NCBI GenBank assembly: GCA_900547465.1
Contig: URHJ01000007.1
Span: forward strand, 1-48,140
Length of the DNA stretch: 48,140 nucleotides
Direction: 5' to 3'
DNA from: an uncultured Mycoplasmatota bacterium
GTDB lineage: Bacteria; Bacillota_I; Bacilli_A; RF39; UBA660
Both the position numbers and the translations under genes were made by a program. Under the pieces are notes generated by a model. It worked only from the letters and a program-made list of their open reading frames with translations. It did not search any database and was not told the origin of the DNA. Positions 31,912 through 40,774 of this stretch are shown piece by piece. The first letter of the stretch is position 1. Each line of letters begins with the position of its first letter.

Positions 31912-34900
31912 TTACAATAATGATTCGTTTCCTATAATATGATTAACTATTTTTAAAGCATCAAGTGCATTAACAACTGAATCATTCGTAACTTCAGCTG
32001 CTTCCAAATAACAACCAGAAAGCTTTTCAGTCTCAATGATGTGATTAACTACTTTCAAAGCATCAAGTGCATTAATACTTCCGTTACCATCAACATCACC
32101 TTTAACAACTACTATTTTTTGATCGATAACTTTATCATCTCTAAATAATTTAACAATCATACCAGTCGCAACACTATCACCATTATATTCACTAACACCA
32201 TCACTCTTATAAATCTTTAATCTATCATTATCATTATCTAATTGATCTTTAAGTTGAGTAGCACTAGTACCTATCTTAACAGTTTTTATCATTCCATCAG
32301 AAATATCATGTCCATATTTCTTAGAGGTAATCTTTTCATCAGATTGATTAACTATACTTACAGTATAAATTGTTGTACTACTACTTCCTTCTACTTTTAT
32401 ATGAATTATATTAGACTCAGTAAAATCAGTTAAAGTAATATCATTAATCTGTTGATAATTACCATCATTCTTAGAAATATACATTTTAGCAAGTATATCT
32501 TTAACAGTTGGTGTAATAACAACGTTAGTAGAATCTTGACCTAAATAAGCCACATAATCAGTAATCCCCTCCGAAAAAGTCGGCGAAAGCATAGCTCCCG
32601 TAACATCAATATTTGAAAGAGTACTAACTATTTCTTGTTCTCTAGTAATATCTATAGTATAAGTTTTTAAAGTACCATCTTCTGCAGTAACAACCACCGA
32701 AATCGTATTAGATCCATAATCAAGTGAATGTACACCATCACCAACAATTGAACTTCCTGCAAAACCAGTTGCTGAAACTACAACAGAAGAGGTTGAAGCT
32801 GCAACAGTAGCTGTATAATTAATTACATTAGGATTAAAACTTGGAGATAGGCCTCCTTCACTTAAACTAAGATCTTTTAAATCCGCATTACTAGACTTGA
32901 TTCTATTAAATGTAATAGAATATTCTCTCTCAACTCCTCCAGCAGATGTAACAACTACTTTATGAACATATGGAAAGTTAGAAATTTGAATAGTATCAAA
33001 ACCTTTAACAGTAGAACTACTTGCTTCCTTAGTACCAGAAATAGTTAAATTAGTATCATTATAATCAACATCAACTGTATAGTTTAAAGTGTTTTTATTG
33101 AAAGTTGGATTTAAATTGTACTTCTTACCACTACTACTTGTAACTTCTAAACTAGATAAGAAATTATTAGCTTGAGGTAATCTAGTAACTATCAATTTAT
33201 AAGTTTTAGTACTACCATCTTCTGCAGTGACTGTAACAAAAACAGAATTTTGATTACCTATTTGAAAATCAACATTCCCCTCTATTTCTATTTCTGCTTT
33301 ACTATCTTCTGAAACAGAAGTTAAGCTAAGTGAAGTAACTTCATACGGAACAGATATTTGATACTCTAAATTATTTTTCTCAAAACTAGGAGATAAACTT
33401 CCATCTAAAGCACTTAAACTAGATAAATAATTATTAGAGGATTTAGCTCTTGTAGCCGTTATTTTATAAATTCTTGTATCACCATTCTCAGCTGTAACAA
33501 CAATATCAGTAGTATTAACACCTGTATTCAAATACCATGTTTTATTTCCAGAAACACTAGCATTACTATCTTCACATACACCTTCTATATTTAGTTGCGT
33601 TACATCATTAGAAACAGATAAATCATAATCAAGTTTCTCTCTAGAAAAATTACTAATTGTATTACCATCAATCTTTAAATCTGCTAAATAATTATTATCA
33701 GAAGCTTCACGATAAACATGAAGTGTATAAGTTCTAAAGGTATTATCTTCAGCAGTAACCATAATCAAAATAGAATTATTACCAACATTTAAATTAAAGT
33801 CCCCTGTACCAGTAACAGTAGCATTAGCATCTTCACTAACGGCTTGAACATTAATTGAAGTAGTTGTATTAGAAACAGTAACATTATAATCAAGTACATC
33901 TCTATCAAAATCTGGAGTAAATGGAACACCAGCAAGTAAAGATGCTAAATAATTATTACTTGATGCTGCTTTATTAACAACAATTACATAAGTTTTTTTA
34001 GTACCATCTTCAGCAGTAGCTGTAACATTAAAAGTATTAATTCCAGTTTGTAATTGCATCTTACCAGTACCACTAACTTTAGTTGTGTTAGCTTCTGCTT
34101 CCGCAGTTATCTCAACCTCACTAACACTATTAGTAACATTAAGAGAATAAGAAACTGTATCTGGATCAAAATCAGGAACCAATGTTTGACCATCAATGCC
34201 TAAAGATTTTAAATTAGCATTACTATTTTTAGCTCTAGTAACATTAATAATATATTTTCTAACAGTACCATTAGCACTAATAGATTCAATTGTAAAACTA
34301 TTAGAACCAACACTTATACTTTTTACGCCATCACCTTTAATTGTAGTATCACTATCTTCTGCAGTTGCTACAAAATTTAATGAATCAATAGAATTATCAA
34401 CATTAATATTATAAGTTAATGTTATTTTATTAAAAACAGAAATATAATTAGTACCATTATTATCTAACACCTCCAAATTAGATAAATAATTATTACTTGA
34501 AGGTTGTCTTGTAATATCAACATAATAAGTATTTATTGTTCCATCTTCTGCAGTTACTATAATAGTTGCTCTATTATTACCAACTTTTAAATTAGTATTT
34601 CCTTGAATAGTAACACTAGCAGCATCACTACTCTTAACAGCAGTTAAATTAGCATTTTTAACTTCATATGGAACAGTAAGCGTATAAAGTGATGTATCTT
34701 TATCAAATGATGGAGTAATCAATCCATCAGTAGATGTAAGATCTTTTAAATAAGAATCATTAGATAATGCTCTAAATATATTAACAGTATATACTTTCTT
34801 TATTGTAGCTTCTTCTGCAACAACAGTAATAGTAACTGTGTTATTACCAGTATTTAATTTAATATTTCCAGCACCTGTAACAGTAGCATTCTCATCATCT

Positions 34901-37900
34901 TTATAAGCATTTACTAAAATACTAGAAACACTATTAGGAACTGTTACTGTATATGATGTATCATCTTTATTAAATTCTTTATCAAGACTATAACCACCAG
35001 AAAGAGTAATATCACGTAAATCAGCATTCATACTCTTAGCTCTATTAATAATAATTGTATAAACAGTAGTCGTATTATCTTCAGCTGTTACGGTAACATT
35101 AACAGTATTATCCCCAGTTTTTAATGAAACCTTTCCTACTCCTGTAACACTACGTGCCTTACTATCATTACTAACAGCAGAAATATTAACTTCACTTACT
35201 CCATTCGCAACATTAGCAGTATAACTAGTTCTAGTAGGAGAAAAAGTCTCATTTAAAATAGTTTCTTGAATTGTTAAAGACTTAAGACTACTATCATTAC
35301 TAGCTTTTTTAGTAATAACAACAACATAAGTTTTCTTTGTACCATCTTCGGCAGTAACATCAATATTAAATGTATTAGTACCAGTTTGTAATTGCTTCAA
35401 TCCAATTCCAACAACAGAAGAAGTAGAACTAGCAGTAGTAGCTGTAATCATAACTTGAGAAATTTCACTTGAAACCGTAAGTGTATAACTAGTTTGTGAA
35501 GAACTAAAACTAGGACTTAGTGAATGATCAACAACAACTAAACTTGATAAATCAGCATTACTATTTAACTTACGAGTAATATTTAAGGTATATTCCTCTG
35601 TATCTCCACTAGCTGCTGTAACTTTAATAGTAAATATATTAAGACCTGTATCAAGATTTTTAATACCAAGCCCACTAACAGTAGAATTTAAACCATCTGA
35701 TAATACAGCATCAATAGAAACAGATGAAACTTCATTAGGAACACTAACATTAAATGTTTTAATGCCCTTCTTAAAAGAAGTCATATAATCAGTTCCATCA
35801 CTAATAACTGAAATAGAATCAAGTCCTACATTAGTAGATTTACCCCTAGTAACTTTTAAAGTATAAGTATTAGTACTACCATCTTCAGCTGTTACTACAA
35901 TAGTATAATTATTATCTCCAACAGCCAAACTACTAGGACCAGTTTTAGAAACAGTAGCATCAACATATTCTGCAGTAGCATTTAAGTTTATTGATGATAC
36001 TTCATATGGTACTTCTAAAGTATAATCACTTTTAGTTTTAACGAAACCAATATCATAACCATCAACCGATAAATCACTTAAGTAACTATTATTAGATAAT
36101 GTTCTAAAAACTGTAATAGAATAAGTAGCTGTAGTTTTACCATCTTGAGCAGTTACTACAACATCAAATTTATTAGTACCAGTTTTAAGAGTTTTAGTAC
36201 CAATTCCACTAACAGTAGCATCACTATCTTTTAAAGTTGCACCAATCTCAATACTAGTTTTTGAAAAAGGAACAGTACCATAATCATATGTATAAACATT
36301 TTCCTTAAATCCAGAAACAGTAGTTGAATCAACAGTTAAATCAGATAAAGCTGATATAGTTTTCTTACTTCTTGTTACGTTAATAGTATAATCCTTTGTA
36401 CTTCCATTCTCTGCTTTTACTCTAACCTGAATTGTATTAGTTCCATAATTTAAATTGTGACTTCCTACCCCACTAACAATACTAGCATTACTATCATTAA
36501 CTAAAGCAGAAACATTAATAGATGAAACCTCACCAGGTACAGTAACATTGTATAAAGTAGCAGAAGAACTAAATGTTTTATCTAAGTTATATCCATCAAC
36601 AGATAAATCTTTTAAAGTATTATCACTAGATTTATTTCTAGAAAATTTAATAATATAAGTTTTAACAGAACCATCTTCTGCAGTTACTACAACATTAGTA
36701 GAAACATCTCCTGAAGAATAAGTACCAACACCACTCGTAATAGTAGCATTACTATCTTCTAAAGTACCAGAAACAACAATATCTTTTACAGTAGAATCAT
36801 ATGTATAAGTATAATAATCATAAAATGTTGAATTAAAGTTTGGAGATAATACTCCTTGAGGATTTGATGTGACTGACAAACTAGCTAAGTTAGCATTATT
36901 AGATAATCTACGAACTTTAATTGTATAATTCTTAACAGAACCATCTTCAGCTGTAACTTTTAAAACAATTGTATTATCCCCAACATTTAATGACTTACTA
37001 CCATCACCACTTAAACTAGCCTTACTATCTGATAAAACTCCTGTAACTTTAATTGAAGCTGTAGAATTACTAACATCAGCTAAAGTATAAGTATCTTTAG
37101 ATGATACAAAAGATGGTATAGATACTCCATCTATTTTTATATCATTTAAAGTATTATCAGAAGAAGGAGCAATTCTTGTAACATTCAAAGTATATTCCTT
37201 GCTAGAACAAGAATTACCAGGAACAGATGCATAAGTACTATCACAATCTTCTGCATTTACCACAATTTTTTGAGTATTCAAAGTAGAACCAGTATTATTA
37301 AAATTAAAAGTTCCAGTACCAGATACAATAACAGCATTACTATCAGTTGTATCAGCAGAAACAGTAGTCTGCTTAACAGAATAAGGAACAGTAGCTGTAT
37401 AAGTAAATATACTACTAGCTAAAGCATAATCTAAACTAACACCAGATAAATTCAAAGTTTTTAATGTTGCTACATTAGATAATCTACTAATATTAATTAC
37501 ATATATTTCCTGGGTACCATTTTGAGCCTGTACCACCAAATTAAAACTATTATCTCCTACATTAAGAGTTTTTGTACCAATTCCACCAGATAAAATAGAA
37601 GCTAAACTATCAGTAGTTGCAGCTGCAATATCAATAGTATTAACTGAATTAGGTACAATAACAGAGAATTTTCTAGCACTAGTACCAGATGAGAAAACAG
37701 GATTAGTTGCATAATTAAGACCATTACTTCCAGTTAAAGTTAATGACTTTAAGCTAACATCTGTACTCATTTTGCCATAAACAGTAAAAGAAATACCAGA
37801 AACTGAACAAGGTTCACTACCATCAGTATCAGTATAGTCTTTATCAATATCTAAATTAATAACAGAACCAGCAGAGGCAGTATCTTTTACTTTAAAATAA

Positions 37901-38394
37901 ACACTAGCCAATAAACCATCAGTTACTAAAGGTGCACTAAGTTTTGAATCAGTAATAAAAAGTCTAATTTGACTATTATTATAATTATTTTGAACAATAG
38001 TCCAATTTGTCTTTTTCTTATTAGCAGCAGAAGTTCCAGCAGCAGGCCAAATACCACCTTGATAAGTAGTACTCATATCAGTTTCAACATACACCTCATC
38101 ACCATCATAAATAGGTTCTAAAACAGATGAATCATAGTTAATACCAATTTGCATACCAAGTACAGGATTATCCCCAACTGAATAATCCACATTAACTTTA
38201 ATAACTTGACCAGGTTCCACAAAATCACCATCATTTATCGGATCTTCCGTTCCTGCTCCTTCCCAATCGTTGGCTGTAACATCCCAATCAATTGCACTTA
38301 AACTATAATCATGAGTTTTAGCGCTAACTCCAATAGGAATAAAAACGATTGATATCAAAATCAAAAATAAGAACTTTTTCACAAACTTATCCAT
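31912..38394 (-). CDS. Giant secreted protein: cohesin-like domain, about 20 cadherin-like repeats, C-terminal dockerin
   Basis: 2160 residues. Signal peptide 1-25. Residues 27-207 form a cohesin-like domain (VIKVNVDYSVGDNPVLGMQIGINYDSS, then LLASVYFKVK). Residues 213-2017 are about 20 repeats of roughly 90 residues of the cadherin-like beta-sandwich family (PF12733): each has a LxxLxVxG start, a SxxYTVTVP middle, DSNATV and a VTAEDGSxxTYTxxVTR end. The last repeat is worn. A short domain (about 2018-2098) leads to a type I dockerin (2099-2160) with two NALDALK[VI]VNHII helices. It has no anchor of its own. Ending in a dockerin and followed by a membrane protein with a cohesin, it is probably held to the cell through that pair. 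ATG at 38394; AGG eight bases upstream. Confidence 0.9.
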   Translation of the reverse strand: MDKFVKKFLFLILISIVFIPIGVSAKTHDYSLSAIDWDVTANDWEGAGTEDPINDGDFVEPGQVIKVNVDYSVGDNPVLGMQIGINYDSSVLEPIYDGDEVYVETDMSTTYQGGIWPAAGTSAANKKKTNWTIVQNNYNNSQIRLFITDSKLSAPLVTDGLLASVYFKVKDTASAGSVINLDIDKDYTDTDGSEPCSVSGISFTVYGKMSTDVSLKSLTLTGSNGLNYATNPVFSSGTSARKFSVIVPNSVNTIDIAAATTDSLASILSGGIGTKTLNVGDNSFNLVVQAQNGTQEIYVINISRLSNVATLKTLNLSGVSLDYALASSIFTYTATVPYSVKQTTVSADTTDSNAVIVSGTGTFNFNNTGSTLNTQKIVVNAEDCDSTYASVPGNSCSSKEYTLNVTRIAPSSDNTLNDIKIDGVSIPSFVSSKDTYTLADVSNSTASIKVTGVLSDSKASLSGDGSKSLNVGDNTIVLKVTAEDGSVKNYTIKVRRLSNNANLASLSVTSNPQGVLSPNFNSTFYDYYTYTYDSTVKDIVVSGTLEDSNATITSGVGTYSSGDVSTNVVVTAEDGSVKTYIIKFSRNKSSDNTLKDLSVDGYNLDKTFSSSATLYNVTVPGEVSSINVSALVNDSNASIVSGVGSHNLNYGTNTIQVRVKAENGSTKDYTINVTRSKKTISALSDLTVDSTTVSGFKENVYTYDYGTVPFSKTSIEIGATLKDSDATVSGIGTKTLKTGTNKFDVVVTAQDGKTTATYSITVFRTLSNNSYLSDLSVDGYDIGFVKTKSDYTLEVPYEVSSINLNATAEYVDATVSKTGPSSLAVGDNNYTIVVTAEDGSTNTYTLKVTRGKSTNVGLDSISVISDGTDYMTSFKKGIKTFNVSVPNEVSSVSIDAVLSDGLNSTVSGLGIKNLDTGLNIFTIKVTAASGDTEEYTLNITRKLNSNADLSSLVVVDHSLSPSFSSSQTSYTLTVSSEISQVMITATTASSTSSVVGIGLKQLQTGTNTFNIDVTAEDGTKKTYVVVITKKASNDSSLKSLTIQETILNETFSPTRTSYTANVANGVSEVNISAVSNDSKARSVTGVGKVSLKTGDNTVNVTVTAEDNTTTVYTIIINRAKSMNADLRDITLSGGYSLDKEFNKDDTSYTVTVPNSVSSILVNAYKDDENATVTGAGNIKLNTGNNTVTITVVAEEATIKKVYTVNIFRALSNDSYLKDLTSTDGLITPSFDKDTSLYTLTVPYEVKNANLTAVKSSDAASVTIQGNTNLKVGNNRATIIVTAEDGTINTYYVDITRQPSSNNYLSNLEVLDNNGTNYISVFNKITLTYNINVDNSIDSLNFVATAEDSDTTIKGDGVKSISVGSNSFTIESISANGTVRKYIINVTRAKNSNANLKSLGIDGQTLVPDFDPDTVSYSLNVTNSVSEVEITAEAEANTTKVSGTGKMQLQTGINTFNVTATAEDGTKKTYVIVVNKAASSNNYLASLLAGVPFTPDFDRDVLDYNVTVSNTTTSINVQAVSEDANATVTGTGDFNLNVGNNSILIMVTAEDNTFRTYTLHVYREASDNNYLADLKIDGNTISNFSREKLDYDLSVSNDVTQLNIEGVCEDSNASVSGNKTWYLNTGVNTTDIVVTAENGDTRIYKITATRAKSSNNYLSSLSALDGSLSPSFEKNNLEYQISVPYEVTSLSLTSVSEDSKAEIEIEGNVDFQIGNQNSVFVTVTAEDGSTKTYKLIVTRLPQANNFLSSLEVTSSSGKKYNLNPTFNKNTLNYTVDVDYNDTNLTISGTKEASSSTVKGFDTIQISNFPYVHKVVVTSAGGVEREYSITFNRIKSSNADLKDLSLSEGGLSPSFNPNVINYTATVAASTSSVVVSATGFAGSSIVGDGVHSLDYGSNTISVVVTAEDGTLKTYTIDITREQEIVSTLSNIDVTGAMLSPTFSEGITDYVAYLGQDSTNVVITPTVKDILAKMYISKNDGNYQQINDITLTDFTESNIIHIKVEGSSSTTIYTVSIVNQSDEKITSKKYGHDISDGMIKTVKIGTSATQLKDQLDNDNDRLKIYKSDGVSEYNGDSVATGMIVKLFRDDKVIDQKIVVVKGDVDGNGSINALDALKVVNHIIETEKLSGCYLEAAEVTNDSVVNALDALKIVNHIIGNESLL
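31915..32100 (-). other. Dockerin domain
   Basis: Codes residues 2099-2160. The first calcium loop DVDGNGSINALD has ligands at positions 1, 3, 5 and 12. The second reads EVTNDSVVNALD, with Glu and Thr at positions 1 and 3, so it is partly altered. Both loops carry Ala-Leu at recognition positions 10-11. Confidence 0.88.
32344..37758 (-). repeat. Array of about 20 cadherin-like coding repeats
   Basis: Units of about 270 bases coding beta-sandwich domains. The VTAEDGS-coding stretch recurs with small changes, so the array can expand or shrink by recombination and may be misassembled in short-read genomes. Counted by eye from the conserved [VI]xR ends; 19 are clear and the last is degenerate. 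Confidence 0.85.
37774..38316 (-). other. Cohesin-like domain of the giant protein
   Basis: Codes residues 27-207. The strands KVNVDYSV, GINYDSSVLEP and LLASVYFKVK with TDGLL match cohesin. It is larger than usual (about 180 residues), with an insertion in the middle. Confidence 0.7.
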
Positions 38395-38470
38395 ACTTCA
38401 TACCTTCCCTAATTATAATTAATTTTATCATAGAAAATTAAAATAATCTATAAAAATAAAGAAATAAAGC

Positions 38471-38500
38471 AAAAAAAAAAGAGAGGTTACCTACCATCTC
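38471..38500 (-). terminator. Terminator after the 3D-domain gene
   Basis: Minus-strand GAGA(T)GGT / ACCTCTC stem with one bulged T, followed by ten Ts. The stop codon (38487-38489) lies inside. Confidence 0.75.
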
Positions 38501-39215
38501 TTAATATTTCAAATTTAACATTTTTTAAAACACCGTTTTTTAAAGCCTCAGTTGCAGATTTATATGCTAAATCAAATTCAAATTTTTTACCACGACCTAT
38601 ATTTTTATCTCCTCTATCAAGAACAATAGCATTTATAACTGTACCATTACTCAAAGTACATCTCACTACACTATATTTTTTAATAGAAGTATCGCTTGCT
38701 ACTATTCTAAGTGAACCATATTTAGAATCTTGGTAATATATACTGTTACGTAAATCCCATCCAGTTGCAGTTCTAAATAGATGCCAACCGCCATCAGAAT
38801 CTTGATAAGGTCCGTACCCACTCATATTTCCAGTAAATGTTTCTAAAGCATCAGGAGCAGTCACTTCAGGTGTAACTTCTTGTGGTGGAGTTGTAACATC
38901 TTCAGCCATTTGTTCCTTCATATTTTCATATTCTTCTTCACTCTTTACCTCTGTAACAACTGGTTTAACTACAGGTGTAGCTTCTTTTTTTACCTCTTTT
39001 ACTACTGTTTTAGTATCTTCTTCATCTTCTGTAGGCGTTTCCGAAGAAGCAGGAGATTCATTAACAACAGGAAAAAAACTAGTTGATAATTTCTTTGTAT
39101 CTGCTAAAGAACTAACAGTATTTGTACTCACTTTTACCGTCAAAAGCATAATAGGTAAAGAAAATAAAAGACACCAACTTAAAATATGAACAATTGTGTT
39201 TTTTTTCTTTTTCAT
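38487..39215 (-). CDS. Secreted 3D-domain protein, probably cell-wall active
   Basis: 242 residues. An N-terminal helix (about 8-28) serves as signal or anchor, then a Glu/Thr/Val/Pro-rich linker (50-125) and a C-terminal 3D (double-psi barrel) domain with the three aspartates at D175 (RIVASD), D200 (AIVLDRGD) and D215 (KFEFDLAY). This fold occurs in MltA-type lytic transglycosylases, YocH, YuiC and resuscitation factors, which act on peptidoglycan. Activity is inferred by family. GAGGAGG lies before the ATG. Upstream, a TTGACA (39305-39310) overlaps the stop of the next gene; the best -10 after it (TATATT) has only 15-base spacing, so the promoter is uncertain. Confidence 0.85.
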   Translation of the reverse strand: MKKKKNTIVHILSWCLLFSLPIMLLTVKVSTNTVSSLADTKKLSTSFFPVVNESPASSETPTEDEEDTKTVVKEVKKEATPVVKPVVTEVKSEEEYENMKEQMAEDVTTPPQEVTPEVTAPDALETFTGNMSGYGPYQDSDGGWHLFRTATGWDLRNSIYYQDSKYGSLRIVASDTSIKKYSVVRCTLSNGTVINAIVLDRGDKNIGRGKKFEFDLAYKSATEALKNGVLKNVKFEILRDGR

Positions 39216-39306
39216 ATAAAAACCTCCTCACATACATGTTACCATATACATAAGGAGTTTACAATCATTTTACATAAAATAGCAATATATACAATGTATA
39301 ATATTG

Positions 39307-40107
39307 TCAACTTCCGGATTTACTACATTCATAACCAGAAGCAATCATTTTAGATTCAATAGAACTTATTTTATCACCTTTTTTAAAATCAGGATAGGTA
39401 CCACCAGCCTCCGAATAAGCAGTACCTACTTTTTTAGAATCAAGCTTTTCATAATCAAATATTTGTTTTTGCATACTAACACCATTATTTAAGCTACAAG
39501 AAGTAGATATGCCATCATAATTAGCGGCTATAGTTTTTAGTGAAAGACAATCATTATTATGTCTTGTAAGTTCTTCTTTATCTTCTTCTGCATCACCTGT
39601 ATAAGTCGTTATATAAGTTAATTTAATTACTTCACTATTAACAAAATTAAATTTAGCATCATATAATACATCTAAATTAGTAGTTGACTTGGATAAAGTA
39701 CAACTTAAAATACCAGTAGTAATTTCCGTTTGATTTCTCTCTGCGATTTTAGCATTAATAAAATCAGTGATTTGAGGTAAAAAGATAACCATCGCAATAA
39801 ATATTGCCATTAAAAGAAAACACATAAATCTCTTGAAACCATTAGGTCCACCCTCAACATCTTGATTATTTTCAGCAATCTCTTTCTTTATTGCTTCTTC
39901 CTGTTGTTGTTTTTCCAATGCCGCTTGTTGTTGCATAGCCTGTTGTTGTGCTTGAAATTCCTGTTGTTTTTGTGCTTCTTGTGCTTGTAATTGCTTTTGT
40001 AATTCAGCTTGACGCAAAGCTTCTTGTTTTGCTTTTTCTACCTGTTCACGTAATTGTTGTTCAGTAGTATTCACACTAGTATTAATATTTTTATCATCGT
40101 TCCCCAT
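39307..40107 (-). CDS. Membrane protein with Gln-rich cytoplasmic coiled coil and Cys-containing outer domain
   Basis: 266 residues. Residues 1-80 are a Gln/Ala/Glu-rich coiled coil (for example QAQQQAMQQQAALEKQQQ). A membrane helix follows at about 94-114, then an outer domain of about 150 residues with four cysteines (ILSCTL, NDCLSL, STSCSL and YECSKS) that could pair. The outer part vaguely resembles small lipoprotein-type domains of the DUF1307 sort; I cannot assign a family. AGGAG precedes the ATG. It has its own extended -10 promoter just after the rpe stop, but no terminator separates it from the rlmN-to-rpe operon, so read-through is likely. Function unknown. Confidence 0.7.
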   Translation of the reverse strand: MGNDDKNINTSVNTTEQQLREQVEKAKQEALRQAELQKQLQAQEAQKQQEFQAQQQAMQQQAALEKQQQEEAIKKEIAENNQDVEGGPNGFKRFMCFLLMAIFIAMVIFLPQITDFINAKIAERNQTEITTGILSCTLSKSTTNLDVLYDAKFNFVNSEVIKLTYITTYTGDAEEDKEELTRHNNDCLSLKTIAANYDGISTSCSLNNGVSMQKQIFDYEKLDSKKVGTAYSEAGGTYPDFKKGDKISSIESKMIASGYECSKSGS

Positions 40108-40127
40108 TTTATCACTCTCCTATTATT

Positions 40128-40136
40128 AGTATAACA
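40128..40136 (-). promoter_or_regulatory. Extended -10 promoter of the Gln-rich membrane protein gene
   Basis: Minus-strand TGT-TATACT, about 20 bases before the ATG. The -35 is not clear. Confidence 0.45.
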
Positions 40137-40143
40137 CTAAAAT

Positions 40144-40770
40144 CTATCTCAATGAATCAATTTGTTTCGAAAAATCCAAAGAATTAACAATATAACTACC
40201 AGAAACTAATATATCACATAAAGAACAATAATCTTTAGTCTCAGAATTAATACCACCATCAACACTAATTTTTGTAGAAAGATTATAAGTATCTATTAAA
40301 GTCTTTACCTCTTTTATCTTATCTTCAGACTCCATAATAAACTTTTGTCCACCTGCACCAGGTTCTACACTCATAACTAAAACCAAATCTAAAAGAGGCA
40401 AATATGGCACTAAATCACTAACTAAAGTATCAGGTTTAATCGCAAGCCCACATTTAATACCATAACTTTTGATAAGTTTTAACATTTCTATAATATCAAC
40501 ATCAATCTCTTCATGAATTGTAATATACTCTGTATTTAAAGTAGCATAATCATTGATATATTTCGTAGGATCATTAACCATTAAATGAACATCTAATCTC
40601 TTTGAAGTATATTTATAAATATTCTTCATTTCACTAAAAGGCATCGTCTTATTAGGAACAAACTTTCCATCCATAACATCAACATGAATATAATCAGTAT
40701 CAGTTTCATTTAATTTTTTCAAATCTCTAGGAATATTATTACTACTTAAAAAAGAAGTAGAAACTAGCAT
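40144..40770 (-). CDS. rpe: Ribulose-phosphate 3-epimerase
   Basis: 208 residues. It interconverts ribulose 5-phosphate and xylulose 5-phosphate in the pentose phosphate pathway, in the cytoplasm. The TIM-barrel motifs are all there: S6 region (STSFLSS), HVDVMDGKFVPN (H29, D31), LDVHLMV (H62), VLVMSVEPGAGGQKF and KISVDGGIN. The ATG at 40770 is four bases from the rsgA stop and is preceded by GGAAGTGA; an in-frame ATG at 40785 overlaps rsgA and is less likely. The end of the kinase-rsgA-rpe run, as is usual in Firmicutes. Confidence 0.95.
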   Translation of the reverse strand: MLVSTSFLSSNNIPRDLKKLNETDTDYIHVDVMDGKFVPNKTMPFSEMKNIYKYTSKRLDVHLMVNDPTKYINDYATLNTEYITIHEEIDVDIIEMLKLIKSYGIKCGLAIKPDTLVSDLVPYLPLLDLVLVMSVEPGAGGQKFIMESEDKIKEVKTLIDTYNLSTKISVDGGINSETKDYCSLCDILVSGSYIVNSLDFSKQIDSLR

Positions 40771-40774
40771 AAAA

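Noticed and set aside
32344..37758. CRISPR-like or satellite repeat array
   Set aside because: Units are about 270 bases, in frame and diverged, coding protein domains. There are no short identical repeats with unique spacers.
39280..39306. Hairpin after the Gln-rich protein gene as a terminator
   Set aside because: Only five A/T-rich pairs (ACAAT/ATTGT) and no T run; more likely promoter DNA of the 3D-domain gene.
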